Numbered from the stretch's first letter, positions 1-7,873 are shown. The stretch: DNA of 64,000 nucleotides from Phycisphaerales bacterium (GCA_009691705.1 SIAR01000004.1:1-64000); one strand, 5' to 3'. A program made the numbers and translations. The notes: a model not told the origin generated them from the sequence alone.

Positions 1-312
1 CGACGAGCGGCGAAGCCGCGAGGCGCCGAGTCAGTCGCGCATTTCGGGCGTGAGGCGAGGTGCATGCGCTCGGGCATGCGACCGAGCCGAATGGCTGAAA
101 TGCGCAGCGCGCGAAATCGGCGCAGCCGAGTTCGTGCGCACCTGGCCCAAGCGATGCGCAGCGCAGGACTCGACGACGAGCGGCGAAGCCGCGAGGCGCC
201 GAGTCAGTCGCGCATTTCGGGCGTGAGGCGAGGTGCATGCGCTCGGGCATGCGACCGAGCCGAATGGCTGAAATGCGCAGCGCGCGAAATCGGCGCAGCC
301 GAGTTCGTGCGC
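1..312. repeat. 173-bp tandem direct repeat, GC-rich
   Basis: Bases 1-139 recur at 174-312 with a period of 173 bp; the copies look identical over the shared part. Each copy holds internal inverted segments (GCGCATTTC against GAAATGCGC, and GCATGCGCTCGGGCATGC), so single strands could fold. The block lies just 3' of the minus-strand tRNA-Asn. The small ORFs here (64..366 and the start of 31..540) are by-products of the repeat. A related core motif, GACGA-GCGGCG-AGCCGC-GAGG, recurs near 61530. The array may extend to the left of the window. Confidence 0.9.
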
Positions 313-371
313 GGGGGGAGCAAAGCGAAAAGACCGCGCGGCGCAGCGGCGCCGACGCGGGATTGAGCAAG

Positions 372-443
372 CTCCCCCGACTGGACTCGAACCAGTAACC
401 TGGCGGTTAACAGCCGCCCGCTCTACCATTGAGCTACGAGGGA
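372..443 (-). tRNA. tRNA-Asn (anticodon GTT)
   Basis: Read on the minus strand, the seven-base acceptor arms TCCCTCG and CGGGGGA pair with one G-U. The D arm AGCTCAATGGTAGAGC and the T arm with TTCGAGTC are normal. The anticodon loop CTGTTAA gives GTT, which is asparagine. The discriminator base is G, and the 3' CCA is not encoded. The gene is 72 nt without CCA. The repeat block lies directly downstream of its 3' end. Confidence 0.95.
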
Positions 444-581
444 ATGAGGGCTGAAAGATAGCAGCGTGCGGCGATCCGTCAACTTTCGAGCGCGTTGCGG
501 CATTCACTGGTGCATCACTTGCCCTCCACTTGCGCGGCAACGATTTCTGCGTACACTTCGCGACTCGATCTGGAGCCCACT

Positions 582-824
582 ATGAAGCCTGATATCCATC
601 CAAAGTACTACCCCGAATGCAAAGTCAACTTCCGCGGACAAGTCGTGATGACTGTGGGCGCGACTGTTCCAGAGTTGAACGTCGAAGTCTGGTCTGGATC
701 GCACCCCTTCTACACGGGTCAGAAGACCTTTGTTGACACAGCGGGTCGCGTCGAGCGCTTCCAGCGCAAGTTTGCCGGCGGATACTTCGCCAAGGGCAAA
801 GATGCCACCGCGGCCAAGAAGTAG
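582..824 (+). CDS. rpmE: 50S ribosomal protein L31, zinc-free (C-minus) form
   Basis: An 80-residue protein that starts MKPDIHPKYYPE and carries the L31 signature SHPFYTG followed by FVDTAGRVERF. L31 sits at the central protuberance of the large subunit and bridges to the small subunit. In zinc-type L31 there are two cysteine pairs. Here the first pair region reads KVNFRG and the second reads EVWSGSHPF, so all four ligands are absent and this is a C-minus form; one unrelated Cys remains at residue 13. The ORF track opens at 495, but the family N-terminus fixes the ATG at 582, with a GGAG-like site just upstream. A terminator follows and separates it from prfA. Confidence 0.93.
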   Translation: MKPDIHPKYYPECKVNFRGQVVMTVGATVPELNVEVWSGSHPFYTGQKTFVDTAGRVERFQRKFAGGYFAKGKDATAAKK

Positions 825-847
825 CACCCGCCATCCCCAAACAACTC

Positions 848-880
848 AACACCGTGCCTTTTCAGGCACGGTGTTTTCTT
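848..880 (+). terminator. Intrinsic terminator after rpmE
   Basis: AACACCGTGCC and GGCACGGTGTT form an 11-bp perfect stem with a TTTTCA loop, followed by TTCTTTG. It lies 24 bp after the L31 stop codon and 17 bp before the prfA start, so it should end the rpmE transcript. Confidence 0.88.
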
Positions 881-896
881 TGTATGGTCGCTGTCG

Positions 897-1976
897 ATGT
901 CAACCCCTCCAGACAACCTCGTTCGCAAACTCGTCGAAATCGACAACGAGTTCGAGGCGCTCACCGCCGCAATGGAGGATGGCGCGGTCTTGGCAGATCA
1001 CCGTCGCCTGCGAACAATTGTGATTCGTCGCGCCTCACTCGAAGAGATGGTCAATCGATGGCGACGGTGGAACGCCGCCGGAATCGAACTCGCTTCATCG
1101 ATCGAACTCGCCGCCGACAGCGACGCATCGATTGCGGCAATGGCGCGCGAAGAGCGCACACAACTCGAAGTTGAACGGTCGCAGATCATCGAGTCGCTCG
1201 TGCGCGATCTCGTGACCGCCGATGACCGTGCAGTCGGCGAGATCATTCTCGAAGTTCGCAGCGGAGTTGGCGGCGACGAAGCGAGTTTGTGGGCGGGCGA
1301 TCTCGTCTCGATGTATCAACGCTACTGCCAGAGCCGGGGATGGACCTGGGATGAACTCGAACTCAAAGCAGGCGATGCGGGTGGCATCAGTCACGGAGTT
1401 TTCGAGGTCACCGGCGTGGGCGTGTGGAGTGCTCTGGGTTACGAGGGTGGAACGCACCAAGTGAAGCGCGTACCAGCAACCGAAGCACAAGGACGCGTGC
1501 ACACTTCGACGGCAACAGTCGCCGTGCTTGCCGAACCTGAAGAGGTCGCCGATGCGGTCGATCCTGCCGAGGTGAAAGAGATCATGACGACGGCGCAGGG
1601 TCCTGGCGGACAGAATGTGAACAAGGTTGCTACGGCGGTGCAACTGATTCATCTTCCTACTGGCATTGAGGTGCGCATGCAAGAAACGCGCAGCCAATTG
1701 CAGAACCGTGACAAAGCTTGGAGACTTTTGCGGGCCCGTGTCTACGAACTGCGTCGGGCAGAAGCTGCCGCACGCCGCGCCGACGAGCGAAGCGCAATGA
1801 TCGGGTCGGGAAGTCGCGCTGAAAAAATTCGCACATATCGTGCGAAGGAAAACGTCGCCGTCGATCACCGCATCGATGAGAGTTTCAATCTGACTGAGTT
1901 ACTCGCAGGACGGATGCACCGCTTGCTCGACGCACTTGCGCTCAAAGACATCGCTGACCGCATTCAGCGGCTATGA
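897..1976 (+). CDS. prfA: Peptide chain release factor 1
   Basis: A 359-residue class I release factor that reads UAA and UAG and triggers peptide release on the ribosome. The peptidyl-hydrolysis loop is seen as GPGGQNVNK; GGQ is the universal catalytic motif. The codon-recognition tripeptide is PAT in RVPATEAQGR, which is the RF1 type, where RF2 has SPF. The N-terminal helical domain covers about residues 1-100. The length matches RF1 (about 360). The ATG at 897 gives a normal N-terminus. The usual downstream partner prmC is not here; instead the gene converges with a minus-strand gene and overlaps it by 13 bp. Confidence 0.96.
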   Translation: MSTPPDNLVRKLVEIDNEFEALTAAMEDGAVLADHRRLRTIVIRRASLEEMVNRWRRWNAAGIELASSIELAADSDASIAAMAREERTQLEVERSQIIESLVRDLVTADDRAVGEIILEVRSGVGGDEASLWAGDLVSMYQRYCQSRGWTWDELELKAGDAGGISHGVFEVTGVGVWSALGYEGGTHQVKRVPATEAQGRVHTSTATVAVLAEPEEVADAVDPAEVKEIMTTAQGPGGQNVNKVATAVQLIHLPTGIEVRMQETRSQLQNRDKAWRLLRARVYELRRAEAAARRADERSAMIGSGSRAEKIRTYRAKENVAVDHRIDESFNLTELLAGRMHRLLDALALKDIADRIQRL

Positions 1977-2401
1977 GTTTGCCCGATTGCTTCGATCCAC
2001 TGGGCGAGAAACTTCTCCGTGAACACTTGGACGGCGCGCGCCGTGGTCGCCGCATCGACTCCGCTCAGCACGACGCGCGGATCGCTCGCGACGCGATCGA
2101 GTTGAATCTCGTATTCACCATCCACCACGAGCGCTTGCGGCAAGCGCGATGCGAGGTGTGCCACAGCAGCATTTGTGTGGATGGTTCCGAGCGCGATGGC
2201 GGGAGCAGCGACGAGCGCTGGATCGTTCAAGTACCAAAGGTCGGTGACGATCTGAGTGCGTGCGGCGCGTCCACCGCCAGAATCTTCGGCAGCAAGGGCT
2301 GATTCGAGTTGTTTCTGAAATCGATAGGCAAGCGGTCGGTCGTCGCGCTCTGCCTGGGGATGCGATCCGACCACGATAAGTATGACAGTTGCTGCACTCA
2401 T
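1964..2401 (-). CDS. Hypothetical protein
   Basis: A 145-residue protein of no family I recognise. It begins with a hydrophobic strand (ATVILIVVGSHPQ), which would fit the first beta strand of a Rossmann-like or flavodoxin-like fold; there is no signal peptide cleavage motif and no transmembrane helix. A second hydrophobic segment is near LVAAPAIALG. It is translationally coupled to the upstream DUF1573 gene through an ATGA overlap at 2398-2401, so the two probably work together. Its 3' end overlaps prfA by 13 bp. The function is unknown. Confidence 0.7.
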   Translation of the reverse strand: MSAATVILIVVGSHPQAERDDRPLAYRFQKQLESALAAEDSGGGRAARTQIVTDLWYLNDPALVAAPAIALGTIHTNAAVAHLASRLPQALVVDGEYEIQLDRVASDPRVVLSGVDAATTARAVQVFTEKFLAQWIEAIGQTHSR

Positions 2402-3504
2402 GGTCGCACGCTCGCGATCACTTCGAGATCTGCCGAGTGCGTTGAAGACTTGAGCACAATTGGCAACACGAGAATGCCAACGAAATCTGCCACGGGAGTC
2501 ACTGTGACGAAGACATTGAGTGTGCCATCCTTTCCTGGTTCGGTGCGGGCGAGCGCGACTGAAGCATCAGCGCTCGTCGTCGAGACCGATTCGACCGTGA
2601 GCAATCCGTTGCTCAATGTAAAGCGCGCTTCTTTCGAGCTCATTGCGGGGATCAATCCAAGGTTGCACCTTGTGTCCGCAAACAGAATCCGTGGTTTCTT
2701 CAGAGCCCGTTCACTACGCACGCGCACATCGACGACTCCAGCTCCGGGCGCATCCGTCTCGATCAGCAAATGCGATGGAAGATCTTTGGCAGAGGCGGTG
2801 AGGTCGTACGCGACAACATACGAATTGCGAGGCGCTTCATTCTTCTCGTCAAATCCCTGAACAGAAAATCCGGTACCCCCCCTTTCACTCAAGATTCGAA
2901 ATGGCTTTCGGTCGATCGCTTCGACGATCAGCCGTCCTGTGAGATTCTTCTGCTCGATCGCGTTGATGTACGGAGGCACCACGCGCACCGGAAGCGAGAC
3001 CTCGCCCTTCACCGCGATGTCGAGCGCGCGGGCGAAGCCATCCACTGTGACTTTGACTGATGAGCGTCGAACTCCCATCGCGGGCGCCCCATCGAGTTTG
3101 ATCGTGATCGTCTCACTCTGACCGGGAGCGATCTGTTTGCCAACGATGTCGTCGATGGTGGTGCACTTGCAGGACGCGACGACGGCGTTGATCGTCACAG
3201 ACTTGCTGCTTGTGTTTCGCAGGGTGACCTTGCCCTCGCCTGGAGTGTTTGGGGGGAGGAACCCCAAATCGAGCGCGATCGGATCGGCAACTAGCGGCGG
3301 CGGCTCTGCAACCGACCTCGAAGCGGGGCGTTGCGCAGGGGCGATGGGTGGCGTCGCAGGCGTCGTTTGGGCGCGTGCAACCGATGCGGTGGCGAGTACT
3401 AAAACGCCCATGATTAAAGCAAAAAATGGCGTGTCAGCGTGCAAGAGTGGACTGGTTCGCAACTTCCGATAACTTGTGTTTTTGGTCATTGGGGGCTCAT
3501 TCAT
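2398..3504 (-). CDS. Secreted DUF1573-domain protein
   Basis: A 368-residue exported protein. The N-terminus has a basic stretch, then the hydrophobic core FFALIMGVLVLATASVARAQ, a signal peptide ending near AQ. Residues about 70-150 match DUF1573: DLGFLPPNTPGEGKVTLRN, then CKCTT and a G-x-SETITI strand. This is an immunoglobulin-like beta-sandwich family common in Bacteroidetes and planctomycetes and of unknown function. The rest looks like further beta-sandwich strands. A second start at 3489 (MTKNTSYRK) is possible; neither has a strong ribosome site. It overlaps the next gene by ATGA. Confidence 0.82.
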   Translation of the reverse strand: MNEPPMTKNTSYRKLRTSPLLHADTPFFALIMGVLVLATASVARAQTTPATPPIAPAQRPASRSVAEPPPLVADPIALDLGFLPPNTPGEGKVTLRNTSSKSVTINAVVASCKCTTIDDIVGKQIAPGQSETITIKLDGAPAMGVRRSSVKVTVDGFARALDIAVKGEVSLPVRVVPPYINAIEQKNLTGRLIVEAIDRKPFRILSERGGTGFSVQGFDEKNEAPRNSYVVAYDLTASAKDLPSHLLIETDAPGAGVVDVRVRSERALKKPRILFADTRCNLGLIPAMSSKEARFTLSNGLLTVESVSTTSADASVALARTEPGKDGTLNVFVTVTPVADFVGILVLPIVLKSSTHSADLEVIASVRP

Positions 3505-3599
3505 GAATCAGAAACAGTGGACACCACTCTCCCATTCGGCGCAAACGATCGAGGGGGCTGACAAAAATAATTCTGATTTTTTTGCAACCAGATTTTACA

Positions 3600-3752
3600 A
3601 ATCCCAATTCGGGGATATTGTGAGAGTGCGGGTGAAAGTCCGCGTCAGCCAACACGAAAGATCGGAGAAAGACCCCGATCAGTTCAGTTGACTGACCAAC
3701 CATGCCCTTTTCCCTCCCTCCGCCCCCGAGCCTTGTGCTCGGGGGTTTTTTT
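3600..3752 (+). ncRNA. Candidate small structured RNA, unidentified class
   Basis: No + strand gene precedes the strong terminator at 3723-3752, so a short transcript probably ends there. Upstream of it several helices can be drawn by eye: ATCCC/GGGAT (3601-3616), GCGGG/TCCGC around TGAAAG (3628-3643), a perfect GATCGG/CCGATC pair (about 3660-3680) and a small TCAG/CTGA hairpin. The piece GGTGAAAGTCCG slightly recalls a cobalamin riboswitch core, but the other conserved parts are missing. The 5' end is not known; an A/T-rich stretch at 3556-3600 could hold the promoter. Confidence 0.45.
3723..3752 (+). terminator. Strong intrinsic terminator without an upstream + strand gene
   Basis: CCCCCGAGC and GCTCGGGGG form a perfect 9-bp stem with a CTTGT loop, followed by seven T residues. 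The T tract is on the + strand only, so it does not serve the minus-strand GNAT gene that ends at 3790. The next + strand gene starts more than 1 kb away. Confidence 0.85.
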
Positions 3753-3789
3753 GTCGCTGTGTGAATCGAAACCGCCCCTTCTCACCACC

Positions 3790-4320
3790 CTATTGCAGCG
3801 TCTTCTCCAGTACTTCGAAGTACAAGTCGTCGCGCCGGGGCAATCCAGAACGCGGTTCGCCATAGGGAAAGCTCTCGCGCGCGCCGGTGAGCGCATACCC
3901 CCGTCGGAGGTACCACGCGATGAGTGTGTCGCGCTGACCGATCACTGTCATGCGCGCAACTGCATGATGCAAGTCATCTCGGATGATGCGCTCGGCTTCG
4001 AGCAGCACCGATCGACCAACACCGCCACTCTGCAGATTCGGCCGCACACTAACCATTCCGATGTACCCCGCACTCTTGATGTCATCGATTCGCACGCACG
4101 CAATGACCTCTCCTTTGCGCAAGGCGAGCCGAATGCGAGAATTCTCGCCTTGAATCAGCCCTGAGATCTCTTGGGGATCAGTTCGCTGGCCATCGAGCAA
4201 CTCTGCTTCAGTCGTCCACCCGGCGCGACTCCCCTCTCCGCGGTATGCACTCTCTATCAGTGCGACGACCTCCACCACATCGTCCAGAACAGCATCGCGA
4301 AACGTGAGGGGATCAACCAT
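3790..4320 (-). CDS. GNAT family N-acetyltransferase
   Basis: A 176-residue Gcn5-related acetyltransferase. The N-terminal strand and helix LTFRDAVLDDVVEVVALIESAYRGE are typical, as is the acetyl-CoA pyrophosphate loop of motif A, VRPNLQSGGVGRSVLL, of the form Q-x-x-G-x-G. The C-terminal strand and helix ARMTVIGQRDTLIAWYLRRGY match motif B, with the common Y-x-R-x-G-Y ending. It moves an acetyl group from acetyl-CoA to an amine; the substrate cannot be told. The start is an ATG at 4320. It lies 42 bp after the short-repeat gene on the same strand and may be co-transcribed with it. Confidence 0.88.
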   Translation of the reverse strand: MVDPLTFRDAVLDDVVEVVALIESAYRGEGSRAGWTTEAELLDGQRTDPQEISGLIQGENSRIRLALRKGEVIACVRIDDIKSAGYIGMVSVRPNLQSGGVGRSVLLEAERIIRDDLHHAVARMTVIGQRDTLIAWYLRRGYALTGARESFPYGEPRSGLPRRDDLYFEVLEKTLQ

Positions 4321-4362
4321 CGCCGCGATCTTATGGATCAGGCGCCTACGACGCGTTCAAAG

Positions 4363-4686
4363 TCACCGAGTGCCTGGTAGCGCCGTCACGAATCTAATCT
4401 TGAAGTCGGCCAATGCCGTGACCTTCTGAATCTTGAAGTCTGGAAGCGCCGTCACGATCTGCCACTTTCCTACGGAATTTGGAAGTGCCGTCACCTCTTG
4501 CACTCGCAAGTCTTCGAGTGCGGTGACGACCTCAACCTTGTAGTCCGCGAACGCCGTTACATATTGAATTTTGCCGTAGATCTTGCTGAGATCTGGCTTT
4601 GCTGGAGCAGTTGTTGCTCCACAAAACTGCATGAGTGCAACCGCGACCAAGACCATGAATGGCAATCGAGCGAGCGACTTTTGCAT
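4363..4686 (-). CDS. Small secreted protein of VTAL short repeats
   Basis: A 107-residue protein with a signal peptide (KSLARLPFMVLVAVALMQFCG, cleavage after about residue 25; the Cys could also be a lipid site). The mature part is six units of 11-13 residues with the pattern K-[IV]-x-x-VTA-[LF]-x-D-[FYL]: IQYVTAFADY, VEVVTALEDL, VQEVTALPNS, WQIVTALPDF, IQKVTALADF and IRFVTALPG. One unit has a short insert, SVGKW. Such a strand-turn repeat should make a small beta-solenoid, beta-prism or knotted fold. I recall similar repeat proteins but no confirmed function. The start codon ATG at 4686 and the signal peptide support a real gene. Confidence 0.75.
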   Translation of the reverse strand: MQKSLARLPFMVLVAVALMQFCGATTAPAKPDLSKIYGKIQYVTAFADYKVEVVTALEDLRVQEVTALPNSVGKWQIVTALPDFKIQKVTALADFKIRFVTALPGTR

Positions 4687-4786
4687 GATGCGTTCCTCTG
4701 CGGATGTGGCGAGCGTGACAGCGACTCGTCGATGGTAGCCCCCCGCCGCCGCAATCAGCGCATGCGACCGATTGAGTTACGATCGG

Positions 4787-6592
4787 ATGATGGCATCGAA
4801 AACCACGCTCGCGCGCGCCCTTCAGGATGCCGAGCAGGGCCGAATGGGCGCTGCACTCGCGACACTGCGCGTCGCGGTCAATCGTGATCCCAAGGACTAT
4901 GAGGCGGTGCAGATTTTCGGAATGCTCTTGCTCTGGTCGGGCGAACTGACTCAGGCGCTTCACCACTTTGGCCGGTGCGTTACTGCGGCTCCGGGCGTGG
5001 TTGCATTTCGCAACAACTACGCCAATGCGTTGATGAACGCGGACCGCGTTGCAGATGCCGTCACACAATTGCGCGCTGCGATCGAAATCGATCCCAGTTA
5101 CGCGATGGCATACCTGGGACTCACCATCGCCTGCGCTCAGGTTGGCGATTCGGTCGCGGGAATTGCCGCTGGTCGTCGCGGGCTCGTGCTGAAACCAGAT
5201 TGGCCCGAGCTTTCGCGCAACCTCGCAAGCGTCCTCAAAGATGCGGGACAGATCGACGAGGCACTTTTCGAGTTCAACCGCGCGATCGCGAAACATCCGC
5301 GAGACGCTGGACTTCGCTCGGGATTCCTGTGGGCGCTCAATTATTCCGACGAGCCGGTCTCGTTCGCGGCGAACGCTCACCGCGAGTACGCGCAGTGTGT
5401 GCGCAAGAGCTGCGCCGCCGCGCGAACCGATCCCGCACCCGACCGGCCCCTTCGCATTGGCGTCCTTTCCGGCGACTTTCGCACGCATTCGGTGGCTTTC
5501 TTCGCCGAACCGTTCATCCGCGACGCTCCAACGGATTGCGTGCTGACACTCTTCTCCGACGGCAAGCCCGATCCCCGCGACGCGATGCGTACCCGTTTCA
5601 TCGAACTCGCGCGGGAGTGGATCGACGTTGGCGCGCTCGGCGATGAAGCCCTTGACGCAGCGATTCGAAGTCGCAAGATCGATGTACTGGTCGAACTCGG
5701 CGGACACTCTTCTGGTGGTCGACTCGGCGCCCTCGATAACGCTCCCGCCCCAGTGATTGTGAGCGCCATTGGCTATCCGAACACGACGGGGCACCCGGCC
5801 GTTGGATGGCGCATCGTTGATTCGATCACCGATCCCATCGGCAGCGATGCGCACTGCACAGAGCAGCTCGCGCGAATCGATCCCTGCTTTCTCTGCTACT
5901 GCCCACCTGCGCAATCGCCGCAACCCGCGCTGCCCAGTGAAGAGGCACCGATCACCTTTGGATCGTTCAACATGACTCCCAAGATCTCGCCGCGCACGAT
6001 CGCACTTTGGTCTGCGACTCTAAAGGCAGTGCCGGGATCGCGCCTGCTGCTCAAGAGTAAGTCGATGGCGGATGCCGGCACCCGCGCGCACATGTTGGCC
6101 CTGCTCGAGCGCGGCGGTATCTCACCGGCGTGCGTCGACGTCGTGGCATACACCGCTGGATTGCAAGAGCACCTCGCGCTCTACGCGCGCGTGCATGTTG
6201 CGCTCGACACGACTCCGTACAACGGCACAACGACGACGTGCGAGGCGCTGTGGATGGGAGTGCCAACACTCACACTTCTGGGAGATCGGCACGCGGCGCG
6301 GGTGAGCGCAAGCCTGCTGACTGCGGCGGGTCACGAAGAGCTCATCGCACACACGCAATTAGAGTTTGTCGATAAGGCGCGCGCACTCGCGACCGATCGC
6401 CCACGACTCACGACATTGCGATCAACACTGCGCGACGACCTGCTCGGCTCGGCACTCTGCGATCAGCACGCATACGCCCAGCGTTTTCACGCTGCTCTGC
6501 GCACTGCCTGGCGCACCTGGTGCGCCGCGGTGTGCGCGTATCCCGCCGAGACCGCGATCGCTGCACCGAGTGTCGGCGGAGTGTCGAACTGA
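4787..6592 (+). CDS. TPR repeat protein with O-GlcNAc-transferase-like (GT41) domain
   Basis: About 601 residues. Residues 5-180 form five TPR units (for example AVTQLRAAIEIDPSYAMAYL and AGQIDEALFEFNRAIAKHPR). Residues about 225-590 match the GT41 catalytic region of OGT/SPINDLY: RIGVLSGDFRTHSVAFF, then ELGGHSSGGRLG, IGYPNTTG, FGSFNMTPKISP and LDTTPYNGTTTTCEALWMGVP, the last being the UDP-sugar binding loop. It would glycosylate Ser/Thr of proteins in the cytoplasm; bacterial targets are often unknown. The track start at 4772 is a TTG; the ATG pair at 4787/4790 is preferred. It is divergent from the short-repeat gene, with about 100 bp between. Confidence 0.92.
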   Translation: MMASKTTLARALQDAEQGRMGAALATLRVAVNRDPKDYEAVQIFGMLLLWSGELTQALHHFGRCVTAAPGVVAFRNNYANALMNADRVADAVTQLRAAIEIDPSYAMAYLGLTIACAQVGDSVAGIAAGRRGLVLKPDWPELSRNLASVLKDAGQIDEALFEFNRAIAKHPRDAGLRSGFLWALNYSDEPVSFAANAHREYAQCVRKSCAAARTDPAPDRPLRIGVLSGDFRTHSVAFFAEPFIRDAPTDCVLTLFSDGKPDPRDAMRTRFIELAREWIDVGALGDEALDAAIRSRKIDVLVELGGHSSGGRLGALDNAPAPVIVSAIGYPNTTGHPAVGWRIVDSITDPIGSDAHCTEQLARIDPCFLCYCPPAQSPQPALPSEEAPITFGSFNMTPKISPRTIALWSATLKAVPGSRLLLKSKSMADAGTRAHMLALLERGGISPACVDVVAYTAGLQEHLALYARVHVALDTTPYNGTTTTCEALWMGVPTLTLLGDRHAARVSASLLTAAGHEELIAHTQLEFVDKARALATDRPRLTTLRSTLRDDLLGSALCDQHAYAQRFHAALRTAWRTWCAAVCAYPAETAIAAPSVGGVSN

Positions 6593-6681
6593 TTGAAACT
6601 CTGCGACCCAAATCCCACGACTGCCCCCTTGCTGTGCGCTCGCCGACGCCGTCGCCACCAGCATGATGAGTGTGAGAAAGA

Positions 6682-7467
6682 GTGTCAGTCAGTCTTTGTT
6701 GTGCACGAGAATTCCAGTCGTGTTTCGATGCTAGCCTTGAATGGATAAAAACCAACCATTATCGCTCCGCGTCTTGGATTGCGCTTCATGCTCACGGGTT
6801 AACTTTCGCTGCAGCGCTCATCGCACTCACTCTGGCGACCGCTTGCACTTCAATCGCGCCACAAATTGATGGGATGCAGCAGGCGACTGCCCGCGAGGAG
6901 CTGCTCGCGGGAAATCGCCGTTTTCTTGCGGCAGGAATGCATTCGCACATGTTGCATGCAGAACGCGTCGTCCACACTGGTGTGTTTGGGCAGAGTCCAT
7001 CGGTGGGGATTCTCAGTTGCTCAGACTCGCGCGTGCCACCAGAGATCATTTTCGATCAGGGCATCGGTGAGGTGTTCGGCGTACGCGATGCTGGCAATTT
7101 CGAAGATGTGGGGGCAACGGCAACATTCGAGTACGGCGTTGCCGCACTTGGCGTGCACACGATTACGGTGCTCGGCCACACCAAATGCGGTGCGATAGAC
7201 GCGACCGTCAGTGGACAGCAACTGCCTGGCAATATGCCCGCGATCACCGCCGCGATCGCTCCAGGTCTCGTTGAATTCATGAAGTCAACGGCAGCTTCGG
7301 GCGCGAAGCCTGACCTCACTGCCGCCTCTGAGGCCAACGCGCGCTGGCAAGCGCAGCAACTGATGGCGCGCAGTGCGTTACTCCGAGCCGCGCGCGCGAG
7401 TGGATCGCTCACGCTGCTAGCGGCGATCTATGACGTCGACACCGGAGTCGTGCGGTTTCGCGATTGA
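6682..7467 (+). CDS. Beta-class carbonic anhydrase, probable exported lipoprotein
   Basis: A 261-residue enzyme for CO2 hydration to bicarbonate. The zinc ligands of the beta class are seen in ILSCSDSRVPPE (Cys and the Asp-Arg dyad) and in VLGHTKCGAI (His and Cys). VFGVRDAGN follows, as in the family. Unlike most beta carbonic anhydrases it has an N-terminal hydrophobic stretch, TFAAALIALTLATAC, that looks like a lipoprotein signal peptide, so it probably acts in the periplasm. The only start upstream of that stretch is the GTG at 6682; the next Met would remove the signal. It converges with the DUF3817 gene. Confidence 0.92.
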   Translation: MSVSLCCAREFQSCFDASLEWIKTNHYRSASWIALHAHGLTFAAALIALTLATACTSIAPQIDGMQQATAREELLAGNRRFLAAGMHSHMLHAERVVHTGVFGQSPSVGILSCSDSRVPPEIIFDQGIGEVFGVRDAGNFEDVGATATFEYGVAALGVHTITVLGHTKCGAIDATVSGQQLPGNMPAITAAIAPGLVEFMKSTAASGAKPDLTAASEANARWQAQQLMARSALLRAARASGSLTLLAAIYDVDTGVVRFRD

Positions 7468-7498
7468 GTGAACGAGCTTTGAGTCGCAGCCGCACCCG

Positions 7499-7873
7499 TC
7501 AGTCACGCATTGAGTTGCTTCGGTTTTGACTGGGTGGGACGCAGGGTTTGCCCAACATTCCACGCGTCAGAGCCCATCGTTCGAAGGGCCAGGTCGTGAA
7601 AGGCGGAATCGCAGCGATCAAGGCGACGGCCGTGGTGGACGTGCTCCAGCGATACTCCTTGGCCGCATGAGAGGTCGCAACGAGGTAGACGATGAAAAGC
7701 GCGCCGTGAATCGGTCCCATTATCTGCACGCCGATTGCGTCGTGCACCACCAGATACTTGAAGCACATGCCAGCAAGCAATCCAGCCCACGACCACGCTT
7801 CGGCAATTGCCGCGAGTCGAAATCTGCCGCCGGTGGTTTCTGTCATCTGTACGAGTGTGTTGATTGTGTTCAT
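7499..7873 (-). CDS. DUF3817 integral membrane protein
   Basis: A 124-residue membrane protein. Three hydrophobic segments can be drawn: AAIAEAWSWAGLLAGMCFKYLV, IMGPIHGALFIVYLVATSHA and TTAVALIAAIPPFTTWPFERWAL. The motifs GPIHGALF and PPFTTWPFERW fit DUF3817, a small bacterial membrane family of unknown function, sometimes fused to transporters. The start is an ATG at 7873; a second Met is at residue 10. It is divergent from the region before the AmpG-like gene. Confidence 0.82.
   Translation of the reverse strand: MNTINTLVQMTETTGGRFRLAAIAEAWSWAGLLAGMCFKYLVVHDAIGVQIMGPIHGALFIVYLVATSHAAKEYRWSTSTTAVALIAAIPPFTTWPFERWALTRGMLGKPCVPPSQNRSNSMRD

Noticed and set aside
64-366. 100-codon ORF in the first repeat block
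   Set aside because: It is made by the 173-bp repeat; composition is Arg/Ala-rich and no start signal is seen.
1095-1868. 257-codon ORF on the minus strand
   Set aside because: It is fully antisense to prfA, which has all family motifs; the protein matches nothing and has the composition of a shadow frame.
3600-3700. Cobalamin riboswitch
   Set aside because: Only GGTGAAAGTCCG resembles the core; the other conserved boxes are missing and no B12-related gene follows.
4321-4362. Terminator between the short-repeat and GNAT genes
   Set aside because: No stable stem with a T tract was seen in the 42 bp.
4532-5923. 463-codon ORF on the minus strand
   Set aside because: It covers the OGT-like gene and the start of the short-repeat gene; the + strand frame has clear TPR and GT41 motifs, this one none.
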